NCBI RefSeq assembly: GCF_002339505.1
Contig: NZ_DDJO01000004.1
Coordinates: 1 to 23,817 of the forward strand
Direction of reading: 5' to 3'
DNA length: 23,817 nucleotides
From: Corynebacterium sp. UBA2622
GTDB lineage: Bacteria > Actinomycetota > Actinomycetes > Mycobacteriales > Mycobacteriaceae
Position 1 is the stretch's first letter; every line of letters begins with the position of its first letter. The notes below the pieces were generated by a model, which searched no databases, was not told the origin of the DNA, and was given only the letters and a program-made list of their open reading frames with translations. Below are positions 7,177 to 14,601 of the stretch, one piece after another. The position numbers and the translations under genes were made by a program.

Positions 7177-8070
7177 TTAATTGTCAGTCGTCGGCGTTCC
7201 GCGCCAGGCGAGCAACCCGCCGCGCGCCTTCAGGCCCGCCCACAGGGCGAGGCGCAGCGGGGCCTGCCACCACGAGGGGTGCCGGTCCGCCTGGAAACGG
7301 TACGCGGAGGCGTGATGGGCGGGCACCGTGACGCGCGAGTACCTGTCCGCCACGTGGCCCTGGTCGTGGCGGATCACGGCGCCGGGACAGTACACGTTGT
7401 CCCACCCGGCGCGCGCCAGACGGTCACCGAGGTCGATGTCCTCCATGTACATGAAGTAGCGCTCGTCAAAGCCCCCGATGGACTCAAAGGCATCCCACCG
7501 CAGAAGCAGGCACGCCCCGGAAAGCCAGCCGGCGGTGCGCTGGGAATCCATGTCGTCGCCCGCCTTGTACGCGGCGGAAAAGGGGTTGGAGGGCCAGATG
7601 CCGTACAGCAGGGCGTGGCCGATGCCCGTGAGCACCCCGGGCACCTCGCGCGCGCTCGGGTAGGCGGAGCCGTCCGCCTCCTCAATGCGCGGGCCGACCG
7701 CCCCCGCGCGCGGCCGGCCCGTCGCGCACTCGAGGAGGCGGTCCACGCTGCCGGGGAGGAAGCGCACGTCGGGGTTGACCACGAGAAAATGGTCGGGGTC
7801 GATCTCCCCCGCCTCGCGTCTCGCCCGCAACCGCCGGGCGGCGGCGTTGATCGCGGCACCGTAGCCGATGTTGCCGCCGGTGGGAAGGAACTCCACGTCG
7901 GCGCGCTGCGCCACGAGGTCGCGGGCCACCCCGTCGGTGGATCCGTTGTCCGCGCAGACGAGGACCACCGGCCCCCCGCAGGCGCCGTCGAGCGAATCCA
8001 CGAGCTGGCGCAGGTGGTCCCCCGGGGAGTACGTCACCGTGACCACCGCGAGCGGGGCGGGGGGATTCAT
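7177..8070 (-). CDS. wbbL: Rhamnosyltransferase WbbL (arabinogalactan linker unit)
   Basis: This GT2 glycosyltransferase adds L-rhamnose to GlcNAc-diphospho-decaprenol, building the linker between peptidoglycan and arabinogalactan at the inner membrane face. The 297-residue product shows the GT-A motifs ADNGSTDG (40-47), GNIGYGAAIN (66-75) and NPDV (99-102), then GWLSGACLLLRWDAF and the family-specific GGFDERYFMYMEDIDLGDRL, very close to Rv3265c. The open frame continues upstream across lcpA antisense to 9246, but ATG 8070 is the start because AAGGA lies seven bases before it and similarity to the family begins there; ATG 8109 has no suitable site. Its promoter lies in the 102-base region shared with divergent lcpA, where TAAGCT on the minus strand is a possible -10. 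Confidence 0.93.
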   Translation of the reverse strand: MNPPAPLAVVTVTYSPGDHLRQLVDSLDGACGGPVVLVCADNGSTDGVARDLVAQRADVEFLPTGGNIGYGAAINAAARRLRARREAGEIDPDHFLVVNPDVRFLPGSVDRLLECATGRPRAGAVGPRIEEADGSAYPSAREVPGVLTGIGHALLYGIWPSNPFSAAYKAGDDMDSQRTAGWLSGACLLLRWDAFESIGGFDERYFMYMEDIDLGDRLARAGWDNVYCPGAVIRHDQGHVADRYSRVTVPAHHASAYRFQADRHPSWWQAPLRLALWAGLKARGGLLAWRGTPTTDN

Positions 8071-8159
8071 CGCTTTGTCCTTGTTCACAATGCGCAACAG
8101 CTTACCCATGACCCCGATCGAACCCGGCTCACGGCGCACGTTTGTGCGGACGCATGTCG

Positions 8160-8165
8160 TATACT
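8160..8165 (+). promoter_or_regulatory. -10 hexamer (TATACT) for a leaderless lcpA transcript
   Basis: TATACT matches the consensus in five of six positions. It is followed by seven bases and the GTG at 8173, so transcription should start at or next to the start codon. No Shine-Dalgarno sequence precedes the GTG. Confidence 0.55.
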
Positions 8166-8172
8166 TCCACGC

Positions 8173-9753
8173 GTGAAGGAGAACTACAGGCGTGCCCGGG
8201 ATATCCAGGCGGCGCCCTCGCGCGCACGGGATATCGCCCAGTCGGGCCACCCGGTGGTGAAGGGCTCCCTCGCCCTCCTCTCCGCCCTCCTGCTCACGAT
8301 TTCCGGCGTCGGCCACTTCTCCATCGGCCGGCTCGGCGGCAACCTGTCCGCCTCCGAGCTGAGCATCAATCGCGACAAGAAGGACGCCGCTCTCGACGGG
8401 GCGGTGGACATCCTCCTCGTCGGTTCCGACTCCCGCACGGACGCGCAGGGCAACCCGCTCAGCGCCGACGAGCTGAACCGGCTCAACGCCGGCGTCTCCG
8501 ACGGCGAGATCAACACCGACACCATCATGGTCATCCGCGTGCCGGAGGATGGCTCGCGCGCGACCGCGGTGTCGATCCCCCGCGACACCTACATCCACGA
8601 CGACCGCTACGGCAACATGAAGATCAACGGTGTCTACGCGTCCTACGCGGGCACTAAGCGCGATGAGCTCAAGGCGCGAGGCATGTCCGACGGCTCCTCC
8701 CTGGAGCAGCAGGTGGCCCGCGCCGGGCAGGAGGGGCTCATCAACGCCGTGGCGGGGCTCACCGGGGTCCAGGTCGATCACTTCGCGCAGGTGGGGCTCC
8801 TGGGGTTCGCCCTCCTCACCGACGCCGTCGGCGGCGTCGACGTTTGCCTCAACGAGGCAGTCAACGAGCCCCTGTCCGGCGCCAACTTCCCCGCCGGGCA
8901 GCAGACCCTTGACGGCGCCCAAGCCCTGTCCTTCGTCCGCCAGCGCCACGAGCTGCCGCGCGGCGACCTTGACCGCATCGTTCGCCAGCAGGCGTACATG
9001 GCGTCGCTGGTGCAGAAGATCCTCTCCGCCGGCACCCTGACCAACCCTTCCAAGCTGCGCGACCTGTCCAACGCCGCGGGCCGCTCCGTCACACTGGATC
9101 AGGGCTGGGACATCGTCGGGTTCGCCCAGCAGATGTCCGGCCTGGCCGGGGGCAACGTGGAGTTCACCACCATCCCCGTCACCTCGGTCAACGGCGTGGG
9201 CGACTACGGCGAGTCGATCGTCACCGTCGACGTGCCCCAGGTGCACACGTTCATGGAGGACGTGATCAAGCCCCCGTCGGAGCAGCAGAAGCAGGGCGGA
9301 GACTCGGGCGACTCCGACGGCTCCGGTTCAACTGGCGCGCCCGCGTCCCTGCAGAACCGCGAGGTGCACATGCTCAACGCGGGGCAGGGGGCCGGGATGG
9401 CGGGTGCCGTGGGCGGTTACCTCCGCGGGCAGGGTGTCAACGTGGCCAACGTGTCCAACGCGCTGCCCGGCGTGTACAGCTTCTCGCAGGTTGTCGCCCT
9501 GGATCCGCACGACCCGGCCGCCGCGGAGCTCGCGCAGAAGCTGGGCGGGCTCCCCGTGACCTCCAACGAGGGGCTCGACCCGTCCACCCTCATCGTCGTC
9601 GTCGCGGACGGTTACTCGGGGCCGGGTACCGATTCCCCGAGCGCCCAGCCCAGCGAGGAGGAGACGGTGGGGACCCCGGGCGAGGACTTCGGTGCCGCAG
9701 AGGTCGGCCCGAAGATCGACGCCGGTGGTTCCGGGCCGCGCTGCGTGAACTAG
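8173..9753 (+). CDS. lcpA: LytR-CpsA-Psr (LCP) family cell-wall ligase with LytR_C domain
   Basis: LCP enzymes transfer undecaprenyl/decaprenyl-linked glycopolymers to peptidoglycan. LcpA attaches arabinogalactan in C. glutamicum, acting outside the membrane. The 526-residue product has a short basic N-terminus, one membrane segment (about 31-48), then the LCP domain with DILLVGSDSR (79-88), NTDTIMVIR, SIPRDTYI (134-141), INGVYASYAG, a conserved arginine group DLDRIVRQQ (265-273), and a Gly/Ser linker (about 363-393). A LytR_C domain (about 395-480) with VHMLNAGQGAGMAG follows, then an acidic tail. GTG 8173 is chosen because TATACT ends seven bases upstream and because the basic/transmembrane N-terminus begins there; the longer open frame to 7279 is antisense to wbbL. 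It is divergent from wbbL, whose product makes the polymer it ligates. Confidence 0.95.
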   Translation: MKENYRRARDIQAAPSRARDIAQSGHPVVKGSLALLSALLLTISGVGHFSIGRLGGNLSASELSINRDKKDAALDGAVDILLVGSDSRTDAQGNPLSADELNRLNAGVSDGEINTDTIMVIRVPEDGSRATAVSIPRDTYIHDDRYGNMKINGVYASYAGTKRDELKARGMSDGSSLEQQVARAGQEGLINAVAGLTGVQVDHFAQVGLLGFALLTDAVGGVDVCLNEAVNEPLSGANFPAGQQTLDGAQALSFVRQRHELPRGDLDRIVRQQAYMASLVQKILSAGTLTNPSKLRDLSNAAGRSVTLDQGWDIVGFAQQMSGLAGGNVEFTTIPVTSVNGVGDYGESIVTVDVPQVHTFMEDVIKPPSEQQKQGGDSGDSDGSGSTGAPASLQNREVHMLNAGQGAGMAGAVGGYLRGQGVNVANVSNALPGVYSFSQVVALDPHDPAAAELAQKLGGLPVTSNEGLDPSTLIVVVADGYSGPGTDSPSAQPSEEETVGTPGEDFGAAEVGPKIDAGGSGPRCVN

Positions 9754-9794
9754 GCGCGGACTGGGCACCGCGTCCGTCACCCGCGCCGCGCCCC

Positions 9795-9800
9795 TATGAT
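9795..9800 (+). promoter_or_regulatory. -10 hexamer (TATGAT) for a leaderless TIGR03089 transcript
   Basis: TATGAT is followed by eight bases and ATG 9809; no ribosome site is seen. It gives this gene a promoter of its own, 42 to 47 bases after the lcpA stop. Confidence 0.5.
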
Positions 9801-9808
9801 GGGCGCCC

Positions 9809-10483
9809 ATGAGTATGCTTTCGCCGCTCCTACGCTCGAACCCCGCCGGCCCGCGGCTGACGCTCTACGACGAGGCCGCCGGCACCCGCATGGAGTTTTC
9901 CGCCCAGACCCTCGACAACTGGGCGAGCAAGGTGGCCAACATGCTGGAGGCCGAGTTCGAGCTCGCCCCGGGCTCTCGCCTGCTTATCGACGTCCCCGCT
10001 TCCTGGCAGGCTGCCGTCATCGCGATCGGTGCCTACAACGCCTCGCTCACACCGGCGTTCTCCTTGGAAGCCGGCGCGACGGGCACCGACCCGGATGTCG
10101 TGTTCACCACCCTCGACCGCGCCTCCGCCTGGGCCAACGTGCCGGACGTGGTCATCGTCTCGCCGGACCCGTTCGGCCGCGGGGTTGTGGAGTCGGGTGG
10201 AGAGCTCCCCCTCGGCGCCATAGACTTCGGGCCCACCGTGCGCTTCTATGGCGACGACTACTTCGGCGACAGCCCGGAGCTCGGCACCTGGCTGCGCGGG
10301 GGCACGGAACGCGGCCGCTACCACGCCGAGCCGTGGGAGACGGCCGGGGAATTCGCCGAGCGCGTCATGGCACCGCTCGCGGCCGACGGGTCCGTCGTGG
10401 TGGTCACGGGCCTGGTCTCGGCGGACCGGCTGCAGGAGATCCTCGGCGCGGAGAACGTCACCCACTTCTTCACCTCCCGTTAA
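9809..10483 (+). CDS. TIGR03089 family protein of unknown function
   Basis: The 224-residue protein matches the actinobacterial family found just downstream of lcpA (Rv3268 in M. tuberculosis). Its N-terminal part (FSAQTLDNWASKVANMLEAE, then PGSRLLIDVPASWQAAVIAIGAYNA) resembles the start of AMP-binding/acyl-CoA synthetase enzymes. The ATP-binding P-loop and the adenylation motifs that would follow are absent, so it looks like a shortened, non-catalytic relative. There is no signal peptide or membrane helix. ATG 9809 is the first start and sits eight bases after TATGAT. The conserved place next to the wall ligase suggests an envelope-related role, but function is unknown. Confidence 0.82.
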   Translation: MSMLSPLLRSNPAGPRLTLYDEAAGTRMEFSAQTLDNWASKVANMLEAEFELAPGSRLLIDVPASWQAAVIAIGAYNASLTPAFSLEAGATGTDPDVVFTTLDRASAWANVPDVVIVSPDPFGRGVVESGGELPLGAIDFGPTVRFYGDDYFGDSPELGTWLRGGTERGRYHAEPWETAGEFAERVMAPLAADGSVVVVTGLVSADRLQEILGAENVTHFFTSR

Positions 10484-10532
10484 CGCAGAATTCCGCCGTT
10501 GTTTCGCGGGGCGGGCCCGATGTCCGTTTCCT

Positions 10533-10582
10533 GGGGGATATCACCCCCGATGTCGGGTATTCCCCCCGCCTTCCAGCGGGGG
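10533..10582 (+). promoter_or_regulatory. Leader region of the sugar transporter operon: two small hairpins
   Basis: The 152-base gap before the binding-protein gene holds GGGGG-ATATCA-CCCCC (10533-10548) and CCCCCGC-CTTCCA-GCGGGGG (10563-10582, seven-base perfect stem). CCCGATGTC is repeated at 10517-10525 and 10546-10554. The first hairpin may end the preceding transcript or, with the repeat, form an operator. There is no obvious -10/-35 pair, so the promoter is not assigned. Confidence 0.4.
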
Positions 10583-10635
10583 TTGTCACCTGGAAACTAC
10601 ATTGAAGGCACCGAACAAACTGAAAGGTGCTTTTG

Positions 10636-11925
10636 ATGAACTTCACGGCAACTCGTAAGTCCGGCGCCGCGCTGTGCGCCGCCGCCCTGGCCGCGGCCAC
10701 CCTGACGGCCTGCTCCTCCAACTCTGACTCCGGTTCGACCTCCACGGCGAAGGAAACCGCCACGGAGACCGCGACCTCCGGTGCCTCGTCCTCCAAGGGC
10801 GAGGGCCGCGGCCCCATCACCTTCGCAATGGGCCGCAATGACACGGACAAGGTCACCCCGCTCATCGAGAAGTGGAACGCCGCCCACCCGGACGAGAAGG
10901 TCACCCTCTCCGAACTCGCGGGTGAGGCCGACGACCAGCGCGACACCCTCGTGCAGTCCCTCCAGGCCAAGAACACCGACTACGACGTCATGGCCCTCGA
11001 CGTTGTCTGGACCGCCCAGTTCGCCGCCAACCAGTGGCTCGAGCCGCTCGAGGGCGACTACAAGGTGGACACCTCCAAACTGCTGAAGTCCACCGTCGAG
11101 TCCGCCACCTATGGCGGCAAGCTCTACGCCCTGCCGCAGAACACCAACGGTCAGCTGCTGTTCCGCAACGCCGACCAGGTCACCGCCAAGCCCGAGAAGT
11201 TCGCCGACATCAAGTCCGCCTGCGAGGCCGTGAAGACCGACTGCCTCACCACCCAGCTCAAGCAGTACGAGGGCCTGACCGTCAACAGCCTCGGCTTCAT
11301 CAACGGCTGGGGCGGCGAGGTTCTCGACGACAACGGTGAGCCCAAGGTCGAGTCCTCCGAGGCCAAGAAGGGCCTGCAGACGATGGTCGACGCCTACAAG
11401 GACCACACCATCGCCGCGTCCTCCACCGCCGCCACCGAGGAAGAGACCAACCTGGCCTTCACGGAGGGCAAGACCGCCTTCGCCATCAACTGGCCGTACA
11501 TGTACGCCAACGCGAAGAAGGCTGGCATCAACGTCGAGGTCCAGCCGCTCGTCGGCGAGAACGGCGTGGGTGTGTCCACCCTCGGCGGCTACAACAACGG
11601 CATCAACGTCAACTCCACCAAGAAGGCCACCGCCAAGGACTTCATCGAGTTCATGATCTCCGAGGACAACCAGCGCGCGTTCGCCGAGGCCTCCTTCCCG
11701 CCGGTGCTCGCCTCCGTCTACGACGATCCGGAGCTGATCAAGGAGCAGCCGTACCTGCCGGCTCTCAAGGAGTCCCTGGAGCACGCCAAGCCGCGCCCAG
11801 TCTCCCCGTTCTACCCGGCCGTTTCCAAGGCCATCCAGGACAACGCCTACGCGGCGCTGACCGCGGGCAAGAGCGTGGACGACGCCACCCGCGACATGGC
11901 CGCGGCCATCAAGCAGGCGTCCTAG
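10636..11925 (+). CDS. tusE: Lipoprotein sugar-binding protein of an ABC importer, trehalose type
   Basis: This is the extracytoplasmic solute receptor of a carbohydrate (CUT1) importer. The 429-residue product has a lipoprotein signal peptide with lipobox LTAC and lipidated Cys26, a Ser/Thr/Ala-rich spacer to about residue 55, then a MalE-type (SBP family 1) fold: FAMGRNDTDKVTPLIEKWNAAHPDEKV, DVMALDVVWTAQFA, YGGKLYALPQNTNGQLLFRN and FAINWPYMYANA. ATG 10636 has AAAGGTG six bases upstream; the longer GTG frame at 10627 starts inside that site. In C. glutamicum the trehalose system TusEFGK lies between the same flanking genes (lcpA side and purE/birA/accD side), and LpqY-SugABC is the mycobacterial counterpart; the substrate here is therefore inferred as trehalose, with maltose-type sugars possible. 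Two permeases follow after a hairpin-rich gap. Confidence 0.85.
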   Translation: MNFTATRKSGAALCAAALAAATLTACSSNSDSGSTSTAKETATETATSGASSSKGEGRGPITFAMGRNDTDKVTPLIEKWNAAHPDEKVTLSELAGEADDQRDTLVQSLQAKNTDYDVMALDVVWTAQFAANQWLEPLEGDYKVDTSKLLKSTVESATYGGKLYALPQNTNGQLLFRNADQVTAKPEKFADIKSACEAVKTDCLTTQLKQYEGLTVNSLGFINGWGGEVLDDNGEPKVESSEAKKGLQTMVDAYKDHTIAASSTAATEEETNLAFTEGKTAFAINWPYMYANAKKAGINVEVQPLVGENGVGVSTLGGYNNGINVNSTKKATAKDFIEFMISEDNQRAFAEASFPPVLASVYDDPELIKEQPYLPALKESLEHAKPRPVSPFYPAVSKAIQDNAYAALTAGKSVDDATRDMAAAIKQAS

Positions 11926-11940
11926 GAAGGCGCCGGCGAC

Positions 11941-11959
11941 CCCCGGCCCGCGCCCGGGG
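11941..11959 (+). other. Small hairpin after the binding-protein gene
   Basis: CCCCGG and CCGGGG pair around a seven-base loop, 15 bases after the tusE stop. It could protect the 3' end of the binding-protein mRNA. Confidence 0.35.
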
Positions 11960-11985
11960 ACGTCGCAAAGCCAGCGTGACACAAG

Positions 11986-12023
11986 CGCCCGCCTCCGATT
12001 CCCCGGAGCGGGCGTTTCGCCCG
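11986..12023 (+). terminator. Partial terminator/attenuator between tusE and tusF with overlapping hairpins
   Basis: CGCCCG plus CTCCG (11986-11997, one bulged C) pairs with CGGAG plus CGGGCG (12004-12014) and is followed by TTT, a terminator-like stem. The same CGGGCG (12009-12014) can instead pair with CGCCCG at 12018-12023 across TTT. The two stems exclude each other. Such structures between a binding-protein gene and its permeases commonly lower distal expression; that role is inference. Confidence 0.5.
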
Positions 12024-12034
12024 TCCGGCCCCGC

Positions 12035-12049
12035 TACACTCCCTAACAT
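12035..12049 (+). promoter_or_regulatory. Candidate internal promoter before tusF
   Basis: TACACT (12035-12040) and TAACAT (12044-12049) are both plausible -10 hexamers. GAGGAG lies three bases before ATG 12083, a shorter spacing than usual. Either hexamer would give a 25-40 base leader. No clear -35 is seen. Confidence 0.35.
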
Positions 12050-12082
12050 CACCCGCGCCCACCCGCAGATCGTGAGGAGCAT

Positions 12083-13156
12083 ATGACAACCGCCATCAGG
12101 AAGCGCCCCGCTTCCGGGACCGCCACGCCGAAGCGGCGCGCCCCGCGCGACACCGGAAAGGCGACCGGGCTTGTCGCCCCGGCCCTGCTTGTTCTGGCCG
12201 TCGTCATCGGATACCCGATCGTCCGGGCGATCTGGCTGTCCTTCCAGGGCAACCGCCGCCTGGATCCGAAGACGGGGGTGTTCACCGACGGCGGCTTCGC
12301 CGGCCTGGACAACTACCTCTACTGGCTGACCAACCGGTGCATGTCCCCCTCCGGGAAGGTGGGTTCGTGCCCGCCCGGCGTGCTGGCCACCGACTTCTGG
12401 CCCGCGGTGCGCATCACTCTTTTCTTCACCGTGGTCACCGTGCTGCTGGAGACGATCCTCGGCCTGACGATGGCCCTGGTGATGAACACCGAGTCCCGCG
12501 GCCGTGGCCTGATCCGCGCCGCGGTGCTCATCCCCTGGGCCATCCCGACGGCCGTGACGGCGAAGCTGTGGCAGTTCATGTTCGCCCCGGCGGGCATCGT
12601 CAACTCCCTGCTGCACACGGACATCGCCTGGACCACGGACCCGTGGGCGGCGCGGACCGCCGTCATCATCGCCGACGTGTGGAAGACCGCCCCGTTCATG
12701 GCGCTGCTCATCCTCGCCGGCCTGCAGATGATTCCCAGGGACGTCTACGAGGCCGCCCGCGTCGACGGAGCGAGCCGCTGGCAGCAGTTCACGCGCATCA
12801 CCCTTCCCCTGGTGCGGCCGGCGCTGATGGTCGCGGTGCTTTTCCGCACCCTCGATGCTCTGCGAATGTACGACCTGCCGGTGATCATGATTTCCGGGTC
12901 CTCCAACTCCCCCACCGCCACGATCTCCCAGCTGGTGGTGGAGGACATGCGCCAGGGCAACTTCAACTCCGCCTCGGCGCTGTCCACCCTGATCTTCCTG
13001 CTGATCTTCGCGGTCGCCTTCATCATGATCCGCTTCCTCGGGGCGGACGTGGGCGGCGACGGGACGCCCGGGGTGAAGGGGAAGAGGCGCTGGTGGCGTC
13101 GTGAAGCGAAGGGCGCGGGCGCGCCGGAGACCGTCTCGGAGGAGGCCGCACGATGA
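12083..13156 (+). CDS. tusF: Sugar ABC transporter permease, MalF/SugA type
   Basis: This is one of the two membrane subunits of the importer. The 357-residue product has a basic N-terminus, a first helix at about 28-50, a periplasmic loop with two cysteines (NRCMSPSGKVGSCPPG), then five further helices. The EAA loop EAARVDGASRWQQFTRITLPLVRP (split here as EAARVDGAS from residue 223, ending LPLVRP) docks the ATPase. The C-terminal 40 residues are basic and Gly-rich. ATG 12083 follows GAGGAG. Its stop overlaps the next start as ATGA at 13153-13156, so translation is coupled. The paired cysteines in the first external loop may form a disulfide. The trehalose assignment follows synteny, as for the binding protein. 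Confidence 0.9.
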   Translation: MTTAIRKRPASGTATPKRRAPRDTGKATGLVAPALLVLAVVIGYPIVRAIWLSFQGNRRLDPKTGVFTDGGFAGLDNYLYWLTNRCMSPSGKVGSCPPGVLATDFWPAVRITLFFTVVTVLLETILGLTMALVMNTESRGRGLIRAAVLIPWAIPTAVTAKLWQFMFAPAGIVNSLLHTDIAWTTDPWAARTAVIIADVWKTAPFMALLILAGLQMIPRDVYEAARVDGASRWQQFTRITLPLVRPALMVAVLFRTLDALRMYDLPVIMISGSSNSPTATISQLVVEDMRQGNFNSASALSTLIFLLIFAVAFIMIRFLGADVGGDGTPGVKGKRRWWRREAKGAGAPETVSEEAAR

Positions 13157-13974
13157 GGAAACTATCGCACTACCTCGGAATCATCTTCATCATGTTCTGG
13201 GGCCTCGCCCCGTTCTACTGGATGCTGGTCACGGCGCTGCGCGACCCGTCGCACACCTTCGACACCACCCCCTGGCCCACCCACGTCACGCTGGGCAACT
13301 TCCGCGACGCACTGGCGACGGACAAGGGCAACGACTTCCTGGGTGCCATCGGCAACTCGCTCATCATCTCGCTGTCCACGACGGCCCTGGCGGTTGTCGT
13401 GGGCGTGTTCACCGCCTACGCCATCGCCCGCCTGGACTTCCCGGGCAAGGGCTTCATCACCGGCATCATCCTCGGTGCCTCCATGTTCCCGGGCATCGCT
13501 CTGGTCACCCCGCTTTTCCAGCTCTTCGGCGACCTCGGGTGGATCGGCACCTACCGCGCGATGATCATCCCGAACATCTCCTTCGCCCTGCCGCTGACTA
13601 TCTACACCCTCATCTCGTTCTTCCAGCAGCTCCCCTGGGACCTGGAGGAGGCCGCCCGCGTCGACGGCGCGTCCCGCGGCCAGGCCTTTCGCCTGGTCCT
13701 CCTGCCGCTCGCCGCCCCCGCAATCTTCACCACCGGGATCCTGGCGTTCATCACCACCTGGAACGAGTTCATGCTGGCGCGCCAGCTCTCCACCACCGCC
13801 ACGGAGCCCGTCACGGTGGCCATCGCCCGCTTCGCCGGCCCGAGCGCATTCGAGTACCCTTACGCCGCAATCATGGCCGCGGGCTCCCTGGTCACGGTGC
13901 CGCTCATCATCATGGTGCTCGTCTTCCAGCGCCGCATCGTCTCGGGCCTCACCGCTGGCGGCGTGAAGGGGTAG
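13153..13974 (+). CDS. tusG: Sugar ABC transporter permease, MalG/SugB type
   Basis: This is the second permease of the CUT1 importer, 273 residues, with six predicted helices: about 7-27, 70-95, 105-130, 137-157, 190-212 and 238-260. The EAA loop begins at about E166 and reads EEAARVDGASRG, continuing to LPLAAP. NEFMLARQLS and the final VSGLTAGGVKG are typical of MalG homologues. GGAGGAGG lies seven bases before ATG 13153, inside the end of tusF. A GTG for the rhodanese gene follows two bases after its stop. No ATPase gene accompanies the permeases in this window, unlike the C. glutamicum locus, so a MsiK/SugC-type ATPase must be encoded elsewhere. Confidence 0.9.
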   Translation: MRKLSHYLGIIFIMFWGLAPFYWMLVTALRDPSHTFDTTPWPTHVTLGNFRDALATDKGNDFLGAIGNSLIISLSTTALAVVVGVFTAYAIARLDFPGKGFITGIILGASMFPGIALVTPLFQLFGDLGWIGTYRAMIIPNISFALPLTIYTLISFFQQLPWDLEEAARVDGASRGQAFRLVLLPLAAPAIFTTGILAFITTWNEFMLARQLSTTATEPVTVAIARFAGPSAFEYPYAAIMAAGSLVTVPLIIMVLVFQRRIVSGLTAGGVKG

Positions 13975-13976
13975 AC

Positions 13977-14372
13977 GTGCCCGGTTCCATGGAGCTGCTC
14001 GCGGAGGCGCGGGCGCGCATCACCCGCCTCACCCCCGAGCAGGCTTTCGCGTCGCCCGCCATGCTTATCGACGTCCGCACCGCCGCCCACCGCAGCGCCG
14101 GCGGGGATATCCCGGGGGCCGTGGTCATCGACCTCACCGTCCTGCCCTGGCGCCTGGACCCCACCTTCGCCTGGCGCATTCCCGAGGCGACGTCGTGGGA
14201 CCGCCCGTACGTGCTCATCTGCCGGCACGGGTACTCCTCCTCCGTCGCGGCCTACCAGCTGCAGCGCATGGGGCTGACCAACGTCGCCGATGTCATCGGG
14301 GGCTTCGACGCCTGGTTGCGGGCGGGGCTCCCGGTGGCTGGCCCGGACTACGCGGCGGACGTGCGGGAGTAG
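13977..14372 (+). CDS. Single-domain rhodanese-like protein
   Basis: The 131-residue protein is a compact rhodanese domain. MLIDVRTAAHRSAGGDIPGAV (split: LIDVRT, then GDIPGAV) forms the first half. The catalytic loop is C82-R-H-G-Y-S-S, followed by VAAYQLQRMGLTNVADVIGGFDAWLRAGLPV, the standard C-terminal part. Rhodaneses carry sulfur as a Cys persulfide; the Arg-containing loop fits the sulfurtransferase class, but acceptor and donor are unknown. The start is taken as GTG 13977, with AAGGGG five bases upstream; ATG 13989 is a possible shorter start. It begins two bases after tusG, so it is part of the transporter operon, although nothing in trehalose uptake obviously needs it. Confidence 0.88.
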   Translation: MPGSMELLAEARARITRLTPEQAFASPAMLIDVRTAAHRSAGGDIPGAVVIDLTVLPWRLDPTFAWRIPEATSWDRPYVLICRHGYSSSVAAYQLQRMGLTNVADVIGGFDAWLRAGLPVAGPDYAADVRE

Positions 14373-14382
14373 GGGTGGGAGC

Positions 14383-14601
14383 GTGAGTACTCGACGGGAC
14401 CTCATGTGGCAGGCTCTGATCGGCTTTCTCGGCTTCTTCGCCCTCCTCGCGGTGGTGCAGGGCGTGGTCAACCTCTTCCGCCCCGAGCCGGAGGTCTGGC
14501 CCGGGCTCTTGGCGGGGGCGCTGGTGCTGTCGACGTGGACGCTGGTGCGACGGTGGAGGAAGTGGCGTCAACAGCCCAGATCCTCCGCAGAGGGGTTGTA
14601 G
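14383..14601 (+). CDS. Small membrane protein, two helices
   Basis: The 72-residue product has two hydrophobic segments, about 9-30 (ALIGFLGFFALLAVVQGVV) and 38-53 (WPGLLAGALVLSTWTLV), and a basic tail RRWRKWRQQ that should face the cytoplasm. The start is GTG 14383, with AGGGG seven bases upstream and ten bases after the rhodanese stop, so it appears to be the last gene of the transporter operon. A small gene of unknown function also sits in the C. glutamicum tus locus, but I cannot say that they are related. Its last 34 bases overlap the 3' end of the convergent gene at 14568. Confidence 0.65.
   Translation: MSTRRDLMWQALIGFLGFFALLAVVQGVVNLFRPEPEVWPGLLAGALVLSTWTLVRRWRKWRQQPRSSAEGL

Noticed and set aside
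7279..8172. Plus-strand extension of lcpA upstream of GTG 8173
   Set aside because: It is antisense to wbbL, and the lcpA N-terminus (basic segment plus membrane helix) begins at 8173 just after a -10 hexamer.
8071..9246. Minus-strand extension of wbbL across lcpA (689-residue open frame)
   Set aside because: It is antisense to the clear LCP domain; glycosyltransferase similarity begins at ATG 8070, which has a ribosome site.
10597..11982. 461-residue minus-strand open frame opposite tusE
   Set aside because: It is a shadow of the binding-protein gene, rich in Gly/Val/Leu, with no ribosome site or family motif.
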